From positions 36,820-100,819 of the forward strand of contig JAGVTU010000023.1 of the NCBI GenBank assembly GCA_019136655.1: a stretch of 64,000 bases of DNA, in the 5' to 3' direction. A model generated the notes under the pieces. It saw only the letters and a program-made list of their open reading frames with translations. It did no database searches and had not been told where the DNA came from. A program made the position numbers and the translations under genes. This DNA comes from Bacteroidota bacterium. Its GTDB lineage: Bacteria; Bacteroidota; Bacteroidia; AKYH767-A; OLB10. Positions 26,100-35,504 of the stretch are shown one piece after another. Every line of letters begins with the position of its first letter. The first letter of the stretch is position 1.

Positions 26100-28230
26100 A
26101 CGACTGCAATGTTTCAGTCTTCTTATATTCTTCGTGTAATTTCTTCTGTAAATCACCCGGCACAGGCACATATTCGGCAAACGAAGTTTTAATTTTAGCC
26201 TTACCCTGAGTAATTGATTTTAATGTAGTACTGTATCCATCCAATTCCAGTAAAGGAGTGCGCGCTTTAATGACTTGTTTTCCGTCTCTCGAATCCATTC
26301 CCATTATCAGGCTTCTGCGCGATTGCAGATCGCTCATCACATCACCCATCATCTCATCAGGTGTTTCCACTTCCACATCATATACCGGTTCCAACAGTTG
26401 TGGTTGGGCATTATGAAATGCTTCTCGAAAAGCCATCATTCCGGCAATTTTAAATGATATATCATTGGAGTCAACAGGATGCATTTTGCCATCGTACACT
26501 GAAACACGAATATCGCGCACAAAAGATCCTGTCAACGGACCTTCCTGCATTTTTTCCATAATGCCTTTTAAGATGGAAGGCAGAAACCGCGTATCTATTG
26601 CGCCACCGGTTATGCAATTATTAAACACCAGTTTTCCTCCCCATGGCAGTTTATGTTCTTCTTTATCTCTCACAGGAAACTCTGTTATCTCAGGCATCCC
26701 CTCATAGTAAGGTTCAATTTTAATATAAACTTCTCCAAACTGCCCTGCTCCACCCGATTGTTTTTTATGACGATAATTTGCCAAAGCGGCTTTTTGAATT
26801 GTTTCGCGGAATGAAATTTTAGGCTTGATAAATTCAACCGGCATTTTATAAACATTTTCTATTCGCCATTTCGTTACAGCCAAATGTAACTCACCCTGAC
26901 CGTGAAGCAACACCTGTTTCAATTCACGGGAATATTCAACTTTAAGTGTAGGGTCCTGCATATTGATTTCTGAGAGAACTTCACTTAGTTTTTCATCATC
27001 AGCTTTATTTTTTGCTACAATTGCAACACGCAATTTAGGTTCAGGAAATTTTATCGGATCAATGCTCACCTGAATCCCTTTACCACATAATGTATGATTA
27101 GTAGATGTATTTTTTAATTTAAGCGTACAACCCAAATCACCAGCCTTAAGTTTATCTATTGCATTCCTGTTCTTACCATCCATTATGAATAATTGCGTTG
27201 GCCGTTCAGAAACATTTGTTTTGGTATTTAACAACTCCATTCCCGTGGTTACCTCACCGGAGAGCACTTTAAAAAAAACAAGTTTGCCAAGATGCGGTTC
27301 AATAAGAGTTTTATAAACAAAAAGCACAGTAGGTCCTGCAGGATCACATTTCACTTCTGTTCCATCTTCTGTTTTCTCAGCAGGCATTTCAACAGCACAT
27401 GGTGCCACATTGTCTATAAAACCCATTAAACGTCCACTGCCCATATTGCGTTTAGCAGATAAACAAAACACCGGAAACACCTGATGATTCATCATTCCGG
27501 CATTTAAGCCTTTACGAAGTTCGTCTTCGTCAAGATTCCCTTTTTCAAAATACAACTCCATTAAAGTCTCATCATTCTCTGCAGCTTTTTCTACTAACTG
27601 ATTGTGCAACTGCTTTGCCCTTTCTTCCTCTTCAGCAGGAATAGGTAATTTCTCCGGTTTGCCACCGGTTGCAGGAAAGCGATACATTGTCATTTTCAAC
27701 AAGTCAATAATGGCATTAAAGCCTGTACCCTGATTCAAAGGATACTGCATTATGGTTATCGCATTACCAAATTTCTGCTTCGCTTTCTCGACAGTTTCAT
27801 TAAAATTTGCATGTTCCTGATCCAGCTGATTTACTGCAAAAATGGTTGGCTTGCGGTATTTGTCAACATAATCCCAAATAACTTCGCTGCTTGCTTCAAC
27901 ACCATATTGTGCATTTAGCAACATAACAGCTGTATCACACACTCGCACTGCTGAAATCACTTCTCCAATAAAATCATCAATTCCGGGTGTGTCAATAATA
28001 TTTATTTTATAATCTCTCCATTCAGTATGCAGAGTAGTGGCATAAATCGAACCTTGCCTTTCATGTTCAATCTCGTGATAATCTGAAATGGTATTCTTTT
28101 CTTCAATTGTACCACGTTTTGTGATGATACCTGCTTCAAAAAGCATGGTTTCTGCAAGAGTGGTTTTACCGCTTTTTGCCGATCCTACCAAAGCGATATT
28201 CTTGATGTGTTTTTCGTCATATGCCTTCAT
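26098..28230 (-). CDS. Elongation factor G-like GTPase
   Basis: A 710-residue translational GTPase. The G1 loop is GSAKSGKT (16–23) rather than the GHIDHGKT-like form of canonical EF-G; G3 is DTPGIDDF and G4 is NQLD. EF-G domains II–V follow, including GGAGQFGEVYIKIEP in domain IV and a C-terminal domain V (LLEPVYDVEVETPDEMMGDV). The divergent G1 and the isolated locus, with no ribosomal protein genes nearby, mark it as an EF-G paralogue (FusA2-like); some of these act in ribosome recycling or protection or have regulatory roles. Which applies here cannot be told from sequence. Confidence 0.9.
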   Translation of the reverse strand: MKAYDEKHIKNIALVGSAKSGKTTLAETMLFEAGIITKRGTIEEKNTISDYHEIEHERQGSIYATTLHTEWRDYKINIIDTPGIDDFIGEVISAVRVCDTAVMLLNAQYGVEASSEVIWDYVDKYRKPTIFAVNQLDQEHANFNETVEKAKQKFGNAITIMQYPLNQGTGFNAIIDLLKMTMYRFPATGGKPEKLPIPAEEEERAKQLHNQLVEKAAENDETLMELYFEKGNLDEDELRKGLNAGMMNHQVFPVFCLSAKRNMGSGRLMGFIDNVAPCAVEMPAEKTEDGTEVKCDPAGPTVLFVYKTLIEPHLGKLVFFKVLSGEVTTGMELLNTKTNVSERPTQLFIMDGKNRNAIDKLKAGDLGCTLKLKNTSTNHTLCGKGIQVSIDPIKFPEPKLRVAIVAKNKADDEKLSEVLSEINMQDPTLKVEYSRELKQVLLHGQGELHLAVTKWRIENVYKMPVEFIKPKISFRETIQKAALANYRHKKQSGGAGQFGEVYIKIEPYYEGMPEITEFPVRDKEEHKLPWGGKLVFNNCITGGAIDTRFLPSILKGIMEKMQEGPLTGSFVRDIRVSVYDGKMHPVDSNDISFKIAGMMAFREAFHNAQPQLLEPVYDVEVETPDEMMGDVMSDLQSRRSLIMGMDSRDGKQVIKARTPLLELDGYSTTLKSITQGKAKIKTSFAEYVPVPGDLQKKLHEEYKKTETLQS

Positions 28231-28313
28231 AAAATAACGTTTTAAATAGCGGAATGAAAATTAAGTAAGATTTTCTTAATCTGCAAAAGATTTATAAGTA
28301 TTTGACTAAAGTC

Positions 28314-28345
28314 ATAAAAAAAGGCTGCCTTTTCCGGCAGCCTTT
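28314..28345 (-). terminator. Terminator after the DUF4397 gene
   Basis: Arms AAAGGCTGCC (28320–28329) and GGCAGCCTTT (28336–28345) form a perfect 10-bp stem; on the minus strand seven T follow. It lies 20 bases past the stop codon at 28366. Confidence 0.85.
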
Positions 28346-28365
28346 CCTATGTCGAATTTAATCTC

Positions 28366-29172
28366 TTAATTCTCGTTTGTAACAAAATCAATCTTCAGTT
28401 CTTTGTCTCCAGAAGCATTCATTATGCCTCGAAGTATAAATGTATATGACTTGCCGGTTTCAAGATTGATATTATTGGCAGTGGCCAATGTTGCACCCAC
28501 CTTTTTAACTTCAATATTATAATCTCCTGAAGTTACTGTATTAAATGTTGGGTTTTGCAGATATGCAACGTTTGAAATACTTGTAATAGCTCCTGAATTA
28601 TTATTAGTAAAAGTAATATCAACCATTCCAGCTGTATGTGAAGCGTTGTAAAAACGAACCAGCAACGAGTCTGTTCCGGGAGTTACATAATTATCAGTGA
28701 TAATTCTGCTATATCCACTATAAGAAGGTGTCAGTACAGGTAATTCTAACATACTGTCAACAATAAAACATGTATAAAACTTATCCTTTTGAAGCATATA
28801 ATTGGATTGCAGATAAGAAGAAATTAAACCAGTTTCATTAGGTGTATAAAAACTAACATCTCCACCCGGTGATACAGAATCAAGTACCGGAATCATGTCG
28901 AGCATGAAATTGCTTTCAGATGAACCTATGGCAACATCGGTATAACCTGATTTTTCGCTATAGCGAATTGAATCACCTACCACGCTGTTATCATTAAACC
29001 TAACCGATACACCGGCCAAATCAGGTGCTACATGTACAAAACGAATTTTTGCATTTCCATTTTGTTGTGTTTCAGACGATGTAAAATCCTTTGTCAGGTC
29101 GTCTTTATTACATGATGCGAGAGTCAATACCATCGCACCTGCCATCATTGAAATAAACTTTATATTACTCAT
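28366..29172 (-). CDS. DUF4397 lipoprotein
   Basis: A 268-residue lipoprotein: signal peptide MSNIKFISMMAGAMVLTLAS ending in lipobox LASC (Cys21). The segment NAKIRFVHVAPDLAGVSVRF, with later VRFYNASHTAGMVDITFTNN and SYTFILRGIMNASGDKELKI, matches the beta-sandwich repeats of DUF4397. Members are cell-envelope proteins of unknown function, common in Bacteroidota. It is a single-gene unit with a clear terminator. Confidence 0.85.
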   Translation of the reverse strand: MSNIKFISMMAGAMVLTLASCNKDDLTKDFTSSETQQNGNAKIRFVHVAPDLAGVSVRFNDNSVVGDSIRYSEKSGYTDVAIGSSESNFMLDMIPVLDSVSPGGDVSFYTPNETGLISSYLQSNYMLQKDKFYTCFIVDSMLELPVLTPSYSGYSRIITDNYVTPGTDSLLVRFYNASHTAGMVDITFTNNNSGAITSISNVAYLQNPTFNTVTSGDYNIEVKKVGATLATANNINLETGKSYTFILRGIMNASGDKELKIDFVTNEN

Positions 29173-29237
29173 ATTATATTTTATACAGGTTAAAGTTGCT
29201 ATGCGAAATACGTGAAATATTTTGGATTACAAAAATT

Positions 29238-29633
29238 TTATTTCAGATTGGAACGTATTTTTATTGCAATCAGTTCCAGCTCCTCAGCAGTAAACTTCAT
29301 TTTTGGTTTGCCAAAATTCATATCGTCCACCTGATTAATCGGAATCAGGTGAATGTGGGCATGAGGCACCTCAAGTCCAATGACCGTTATACCTACTCGC
29401 TTACAAGGTACGGTGGCTTTAAGTGCTGTTGCAATATCCTTCGCGAATGACATGAGTTCTGCCAACTCATGGTCTTCTAAATCAAAAATATAATCCACTT
29501 CACGTTTAGGGATAACTAAAACATGTCCTGTAGCCAATGGATTTATATCTAAAAAAGCAAAACAAGTTGAAGTTTCAGCGATTTTATTGCATGGGATTTC
29601 GCCATTTACAATACGGGTAAATATAGAAGCCAT
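29238..29633 (-). CDS. HIT family nucleotide-binding protein
   Basis: A 131-residue histidine-triad protein. The triad HAHIHLI (91–97) binds nucleotide phosphates, and the N-terminal part (FTRIVNGEIPCNKIAETSTC, HVLVIPKREVDYIFDL) matches Hint-like purine nucleoside phosphoramidases. Its start lies one base after the greA stop, so the two form a tight pair, an arrangement seen in other Bacteroidota. Confidence 0.94.
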   Translation of the reverse strand: MASIFTRIVNGEIPCNKIAETSTCFAFLDINPLATGHVLVIPKREVDYIFDLEDHELAELMSFAKDIATALKATVPCKRVGITVIGLEVPHAHIHLIPINQVDDMNFGKPKMKFTAEELELIAIKIRSNLK

Positions 29634-29634
29634 A

Positions 29635-30105
29635 TTATCTTTCTATTGAAATAATTTCGAATGTCATTTTACCGGAGGGCACTAAAATTTCTGCTCTTTC
29701 ACCTATTTTCTTTCCTAACAAACCTTTTCCAATCGGAGAGGTAACAGAAATTTTTCCTGCCTTGAGGTCTGCCTCATTTTCAGCAACAAGTGTATATGTT
29801 AATTCCTGTTTATTGTTGAGATTACGAATCTTGATTTTAGATAAGATTGAAACTTTTGATGTATCAATTTTTGATTCATCAACAACACGTGAATTACTAA
29901 GCAGTTCTTCCATTTTGCTGATTTTTAATTCCAGCATTCCCTGTGCATCTTTAGCTGCATCGTATTCTGCATTTTCAGACAAATCCCCCTTGTCTCTGGC
30001 CTCAGCAATTTGCTTCGAAATCAAAGGACGCTGCACTGTTTTAAGATAATTCAGTTCCTCCTGGAGTTTTTTCAACCCTTCTTCTGTAAGATATGTTATT
30101 GCCAT
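29635..30105 (-). CDS. greA: Transcription elongation factor GreA
   Basis: GreA rescues backtracked RNA polymerase by stimulating transcript cleavage. The 156-residue protein has the N-terminal coiled coil (LTEEGLKKLQEELNYLKTVQ) with the acidic tip region SENAEYDAAKDAQG, and the C-terminal FKBP-like domain ending in ITSPIGKGLLG-type sequence (SVTSPIGKGLLGKKIGERAE). Length and motifs are typical. First gene of a greA–HIT pair. Confidence 0.96.
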   Translation of the reverse strand: MAITYLTEEGLKKLQEELNYLKTVQRPLISKQIAEARDKGDLSENAEYDAAKDAQGMLELKISKMEELLSNSRVVDESKIDTSKVSILSKIKIRNLNNKQELTYTLVAENEADLKAGKISVTSPIGKGLLGKKIGERAEILVPSGKMTFEIISIER

Positions 30106-30120
30106 AATAAATTAGTATTA

Positions 30121-30162
30121 ATATAAAAAAATTAAAGAAGGCCTAATCAGGCCTCCTTTTTA
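30121..30162 (-). terminator. Terminator after the PorV-like gene
   Basis: On the minus strand GGAGGCCTgattAGGCCTTC is followed by TTTAATTTTTTT. It lies about 30 bases after the stop at 30190 and ends the three-gene TonB/T9SS/PorV operon before greA. Confidence 0.75.
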
Positions 30163-30189
30163 GCTCATTCTATTTATAGATATTTTTTC

Positions 30190-31245
30190 TTAGAGTTTCA
30201 GCAGAACTCCAAAGCTGTGTGTACCGTCAAAGGTATAAGTTGGACGATAAGAATAATCCAGCCCTATAGATTTACCGCTTTTGCCTATTGGTGCTTCAAC
30301 AGTAACACCTGCACCAAATCCTTTGTAAACGTTAATCGTTTCGTCTTCGCTGGTACCTTTTCTTTCATAAGAATAACCTGCACGCAACATAAACAGTTTC
30401 TTAAATCCATATTCCAATCCAACTGCGGTTTGATCGCGTGAAAAAGAATTTGATGTAAATGCTGCAGAAAGAGTAATTCTGTGCATTTCGGCAAGTTTGA
30501 AATCGTAAGAACCGCCAATATTCACCAATGAAGGCAATTCAAATCTTTCAGCACGCTGAGAAATTGTTAAGGAAACATTGTCTGAAGTAAATCCTTTAGA
30601 GGCCAAACCATCTCCTCTGAAAGTTAATGGCGCTCCAACATTCTTAAGAGAAATACCAAATCGAAGATTGTCTTTTTCCTTATTAAACCCTGTCACGTAT
30701 TGGATACCGGCATCAAATGCTATCCCTGATGCTCTCACATCAGCAACACTTTCAGAAATGACTTTAATAGTAAGTCCTCCATATATACTGTTTGAGAATG
30801 CTTTGGCATAAGAAAGCCCAACATTTAAAAACTGAGGCTTGAATGTACCAATACCACCCTCCGGAAGATCAGGTGTAGTTATGTCAATCTTACCAAAATC
30901 CATCGACATAATTCCTAAAGTAATAGCTCCGGACTCACCTACTTTTTGTGAAATTCCAAAAGAGTTGATGCTGATTCCAGTTCCTTTCAACCATGTAGTA
31001 TGGCTAAAACCTACTTCCGTTTTTTTAGTAAATGCAGTTCCTGCCACATTCAGGTACTGTGCTTCCAACCCTCTTACGGTTGATGTATTACAGTTCATCC
31101 AACCTGCGCTGCGCGCCCATGGATTAATAATTAACTCATTGGCACCCGATTGGCCTACACGGTCTTCGTTACCGGCCCATGCCTGAAAAGAAAATAGCGT
31201 GGCTATTGCAATTGCTGATATGCTGATTTTATTTATCATATTCAT
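30190..31245 (-). CDS. PorV/PorQ family outer-membrane barrel
   Basis: A 351-residue outer-membrane protein with signal peptide (MNMINKISISAIAIATLFSF, cleavage near AWAG). The mature N-terminus carries the family hallmark GANELIINPWARSAGWMNCN, then VRGLEAQYLNVAG, and the protein ends in strands with a C-terminal SFGVLLKL. PorV (LptO) escorts T9SS cargo from the translocon to the attachment complex; other family members act with particular secreted proteins. It is the last gene of an operon with a giant T9SS cargo and a TonB receptor, so a dedicated role for that cargo is inferred. Confidence 0.85.
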   Translation of the reverse strand: MNMINKISISAIAIATLFSFQAWAGNEDRVGQSGANELIINPWARSAGWMNCNTSTVRGLEAQYLNVAGTAFTKKTEVGFSHTTWLKGTGISINSFGISQKVGESGAITLGIMSMDFGKIDITTPDLPEGGIGTFKPQFLNVGLSYAKAFSNSIYGGLTIKVISESVADVRASGIAFDAGIQYVTGFNKEKDNLRFGISLKNVGAPLTFRGDGLASKGFTSDNVSLTISQRAERFELPSLVNIGGSYDFKLAEMHRITLSAAFTSNSFSRDQTAVGLEYGFKKLFMLRAGYSYERKGTSEDETINVYKGFGAGVTVEAPIGKSGKSIGLDYSYRPTYTFDGTHSFGVLLKL

Positions 31246-31269
31246 TTATTATTTCGGTCAGGATTTCAA

Positions 31270-34200
31270 TTAATAACTATCTAAACTTATTGGACGCATA
31301 ACGCCAAACCATTTCAATGTACGCTCTCCAATGCCAGGAGCCTGTACCTGGATAAGATAAACACCACTGCTAATTGGAACGTTATTGTCATTTTTCAAAT
31401 CCCAGTCAATGGATGTATCATAATTTCCACTTCCGGCCTCTGTACCCTGACTTAGTCCCACCTGTTCACCGGTTATTGTCGGAGCTGCATCTCTCTTATA
31501 CCTTCTTACCAATATTCCATTCATAGTGTAAATAGAAACCGTACATTTTGCAGGAAGATTGGTGATTTTTACCCACATAAGATTGGTATTCTTATCATAA
31601 CTTGAGTATGCATAATATGGATTAGGTACCACATTTACCAAACTTAAGGCACTCTTTGCTGCATCTTTATTGTCAAATGTTGGAGCTGAATTCTCTCCTG
31701 ACATAAAATGATAATATGGATTAGCACCATTTAATGTTGGTGCTAAAACAACTCCATTCGTTGAAGTGATAGACGGATCTGGGAAAGTATTTGCATCTGT
31801 TGGTATAGTAATTGTTTGACCCGGAGAATAAGTAATAGCGTTATTATTGAACGCTGCTGTTACTGTTCCATTCACTACATAGTAAGTTTCACCTCTTGTA
31901 AGTGGTGAGCCTGTACCGGTTAAGTTAATGTAACTGTTAGTATCAAAGTTGGTGTTGAATACACGATACTGACGAGCTACACGTAAACGAACCTTGGCAT
32001 CTGTTTCCAACAGACTTCTTCCATCTGCCAATAACGGTATGCTTGTCCAAATAATATTGGCAAGCGCATCTCTTCTTTCTACAGCACTTGTACTTTTTAT
32101 TAATGTATTAAATTTTTCACAAGCATCATAAACACCAATATCACGTGCGCCCTGGGTATTTCTTGCTCCAAAAATCCATACATAATGCATTCCTCCAAAA
32201 ACAGGATTGCCATTAGCGTCAAGCATATTAGACGTTGGATTCCATTGCATATCCTGACTGTTCTGATCCGTAAATACAGAGTTCTCACCAAAGGCAATAT
32301 TTAATCGTTCGCCTGTTTCAATATTAATAGCATAACCCGGGAACCAACCCATTCCTTCACTGTCAATATAGTTTGGATCGTTTGGATCAGTTGACACAGG
32401 TCCTCCGGGATTATTAGATCCGTCTTTATTTATTGAAGCTGATCTTCTCTTTTGGAATCTTGGTGCCTGACCAATTGTAGCACTGGTCGGTTGACCCATC
32501 TCTAAAACAACTGCACGGGTCCATTTGGACTTATCACTGGTAAATACCACATCAACACTTGTAATTCCCTTAGGGCCACTCAATGTTAACTGATTATCCT
32601 GATTTGCAGAAGAACGTGGACCATATTGCGCATCAGTTTTATTGGCTAATTTATATGGAGCCCATGTTCCGCCAATTAATCCTTCATAAACCTGATTTGG
32701 ATCTACTCCGCCTATATCATTAGCTTCAGTACCACTTCTTATCCAGTCTCTGGCATCAGGTGGTGATGTATCGCGGTCAGCAACACCTGTAAGCCATGCA
32801 GCATCGGGATTAGTAAAAGATATACTTTGATCTAATAATCCATTATTGATGGCACCTGCATCTCCCGCCTCAATTACTGAGTTACTGATATCTGCTGTAA
32901 GTCCCCATTCATAAACTTTGCTTGCATCATTAATGTCACGGGTTTGAAGAATCTGACTGTTAGGCTGTGATATAGGATAAGTAGCAGTGTCAACTGAATT
33001 GGTTTCCGTTTCTTTTACATTCCAATAACTATCTTGTGTTACGCCATTTAATTTAATCTCAAAATGTCCATGTTTAGCATATAATGGATCATAAACAGTA
33101 ACATTTAATGGGCCTTTACCCATTTCGTAAACCGGATTTGCAACTACATAAGGAGGGTTAAGTGCTTCCTGAACAGATGCATCTTTCATATCAATTATCA
33201 ATCCGCCATTTCCGGATCCTTCCAAACGAGTCACCTCTACTCCATCTCCTACCTCGGTGTTAAATGTTAAACCACTGTATTCAACTGCAGGCTCATGAGG
33301 AATGGCTGACATTACTTTAATGTTATTGCGGCCAACCTTCATAGGCTTTTGCTGAGTAAAGTTGGATGAGTTTGGTACAATGTATTCGAAAGGCTTAAAG
33401 TTATTGTAAGCATAACTTACTACTATGAAATAATAAGATTTATGATTCACCAAGGGCTTATTTGTGAAAGCATCATTTGTAATTACAAAACTATGTGTTA
33501 AACCACTATTTGCTCCTACCACTTGTGCACCGCTAAATGCAACAGTTAATGGACGATAACCTTGCAAATCAGGACTCCAGTAATAATTGGTAAGTGCTTC
33601 AACTGTATCTTTCAAATCAATTTGTTTGATAAGCTTATAATTATCACCGGCTAAAATATTTGTTGCAGTGGTTTTTGAAGGATCAAAAATTTCTGCTGTA
33701 TTTACACTGGCATCTTTAACCTGAAATACAAGATATCCCTGAAATTTAAACTTGCGAAGCTCTTCATCAGGTTGTACTAATGTAGGAATTGAAGGGTCTA
33801 ATTGTGAATATTTCTCAACTCTTTCATTATTAAAATTCTTCAACGATAATATAATCTTATTACTCAATTCAGTAATCTGAACATCCGGAGCATCAGGTCC
33901 ATCCAAAGTTTTGAAACATGCATCGAATAAACTCTGAGCTTTATTGTCGCTAAGTTTCACTAAATCCACTGAGGCTAAAGGTCCGCCATTAGTGGTTCTT
34001 GCCCAAACCATACCCACAGTTATATAGTTTACAGCTCCTGCTTGCAAAGTAAACTTACCGGCTGACTGTAAAAATCTTCTGTCGTAAGGTGTGTTATTGG
34101 CAGTTGCTTCTGTCCAATTGTTGCTTGGAAATGCAGGATCTGTAGTACCCGGAAACATATAATTTGTTGTTGGGTTAGAAGATGAAGGTGGTGTTTGACC

Positions 34201-35478
34201 ACTTTGTCCATCACGCGACCAACGAATTCCATTTTTCCAACTTCCTGTCAAATATTGATAATAGTCATCAAAAGTTTCCGGATTACCATAATCTGTAAAA
34301 TCATTGTTATAATAGCAAAACTGACTCATGATAATTTGTTCACCCGGCTCGTCAACCACACCATCCCTGTCATTATCTACACCGTCATTCGCATCAGCTA
34401 GTGGTCCCTGGAAAAAGTCAGCACCGACAGCAGGGGGGTTTGCTCCATAACCATCTACTGTTCCACTTCCATCATCCGGATCACCATTGTAGCAATAACC
34501 TAAACCTAAACCAACATCACAACCTACATAATCATCAAAAGCATCACCTAAATCAGGGTCAGCCCACCAACCAAAATACGTGCTGTCAAATGCAATATTG
34601 CTGCGATTGATGATCTTGTATTTATAAAATGTCATGTTGTTAATTTCATCATCGGTGTTGAATGCAAATGCCTGTGCATGAAATTCCAGTCCAATAGCAG
34701 CACTATTTGTTTCTTTTTTTATGTTTCCAATATCGTTGAATATCCACCACAATGTTTGGTCTCCGAAAATGTAATCATCACAACTGAGTTTGTTGGGATC
34801 ATTCGGATCCGGTGCATAATCACCTGACAACAAGTAACGAGGATAGTCGCCACTGTCGGGAATATAGAATCCATCGCCATTAACGTCTTCAAATGGAGCA
34901 AGCATTGGTAGCTCACCTCTTGATTGGTCTCCATTGCCAGGCCATTCTCTGATATCGCGAGTAGCAACTCCTGTTGCAATGAAATCACGCACCTGTTGTT
35001 TAGTTACAGACCACAACCTGTCGTACTGATTACAAATTGCTACATCAATTGTCATGTTACCCCCCTGTACACCAATTGGACCAGTGAAGAAGTCATTGGC
35101 ATCACTTTGACGATATGTTTGACCTGCAACCTTAAGGTTTCCGGTAGCATCATAACCTCCAATCCAAACAGAACCGGCAAACAATGATGTTTTTCCAGTT
35201 CCTTTAGGTATTTCATATTGTGCTGTTCCAGCGCTCTCATTCAGGTCCCACCACATATCACCTGCAGAAAAAATACGTGCCCTTACATTATTAATTTGTA
35301 AATCGGTTTGAGCAGAGGGTTCATTACATGGAGCTGTAACTCTCAATGACGAATTCGCTATAACATTGGCTGTATTTTTCGGTTTCTGGCCTAAATTTTC
35401 TCTGGCTACACTTGTACCAGAAGCAATCGCAAGAGCCAAAAAGGCGGATAAATAACGCTTATTAACCATTTGTGCCAT
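31270..35478 (-). CDS. Giant T9SS-exported surface protein
   Basis: A 1402-residue exported protein. The signal peptide follows MAQMVNKRYLSAF (an alternative start at the Met at 35469 is possible). Residues about 150–450 contain Asp-rich, calcium-binding-like loops (DVNGDGFYIPDSGDYPRY, GVDNDRDGVVDEPGEQ). The middle consists of several Ig-like/strand-rich blocks. The C-terminus has a FlgD-like Ig domain and T9SS type A signal: VKITNLPAKCTVSIYTMNGI, then VPISSGVYLIQVQAPG and LKWFGVMRP. It lies 26 bases after the TonB receptor gene and 24 before the PorV-like gene. Its role is unknown; export to the cell surface is well supported. Confidence 0.85.
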   Translation of the reverse strand: MAQMVNKRYLSAFLALAIASGTSVARENLGQKPKNTANVIANSSLRVTAPCNEPSAQTDLQINNVRARIFSAGDMWWDLNESAGTAQYEIPKGTGKTSLFAGSVWIGGYDATGNLKVAGQTYRQSDANDFFTGPIGVQGGNMTIDVAICNQYDRLWSVTKQQVRDFIATGVATRDIREWPGNGDQSRGELPMLAPFEDVNGDGFYIPDSGDYPRYLLSGDYAPDPNDPNKLSCDDYIFGDQTLWWIFNDIGNIKKETNSAAIGLEFHAQAFAFNTDDEINNMTFYKYKIINRSNIAFDSTYFGWWADPDLGDAFDDYVGCDVGLGLGYCYNGDPDDGSGTVDGYGANPPAVGADFFQGPLADANDGVDNDRDGVVDEPGEQIIMSQFCYYNNDFTDYGNPETFDDYYQYLTGSWKNGIRWSRDGQSGQTPPSSSNPTTNYMFPGTTDPAFPSNNWTEATANNTPYDRRFLQSAGKFTLQAGAVNYITVGMVWARTTNGGPLASVDLVKLSDNKAQSLFDACFKTLDGPDAPDVQITELSNKIILSLKNFNNERVEKYSQLDPSIPTLVQPDEELRKFKFQGYLVFQVKDASVNTAEIFDPSKTTATNILAGDNYKLIKQIDLKDTVEALTNYYWSPDLQGYRPLTVAFSGAQVVGANSGLTHSFVITNDAFTNKPLVNHKSYYFIVVSYAYNNFKPFEYIVPNSSNFTQQKPMKVGRNNIKVMSAIPHEPAVEYSGLTFNTEVGDGVEVTRLEGSGNGGLIIDMKDASVQEALNPPYVVANPVYEMGKGPLNVTVYDPLYAKHGHFEIKLNGVTQDSYWNVKETETNSVDTATYPISQPNSQILQTRDINDASKVYEWGLTADISNSVIEAGDAGAINNGLLDQSISFTNPDAAWLTGVADRDTSPPDARDWIRSGTEANDIGGVDPNQVYEGLIGGTWAPYKLANKTDAQYGPRSSANQDNQLTLSGPKGITSVDVVFTSDKSKWTRAVVLEMGQPTSATIGQAPRFQKRRSASINKDGSNNPGGPVSTDPNDPNYIDSEGMGWFPGYAINIETGERLNIAFGENSVFTDQNSQDMQWNPTSNMLDANGNPVFGGMHYVWIFGARNTQGARDIGVYDACEKFNTLIKSTSAVERRDALANIIWTSIPLLADGRSLLETDAKVRLRVARQYRVFNTNFDTNSYINLTGTGSPLTRGETYYVVNGTVTAAFNNNAITYSPGQTITIPTDANTFPDPSITSTNGVVLAPTLNGANPYYHFMSGENSAPTFDNKDAAKSALSLVNVVPNPYYAYSSYDKNTNLMWVKITNLPAKCTVSIYTMNGILVRRYKRDAAPTITGEQVGLSQGTEAGSGNYDTSIDWDLKNDNNVPISSGVYLIQVQAPGIGERTLKWFGVMRPISLDSY

Positions 35479-35504
35479 TTTTTAAAATATTATTCTTTTA
35501 CTTT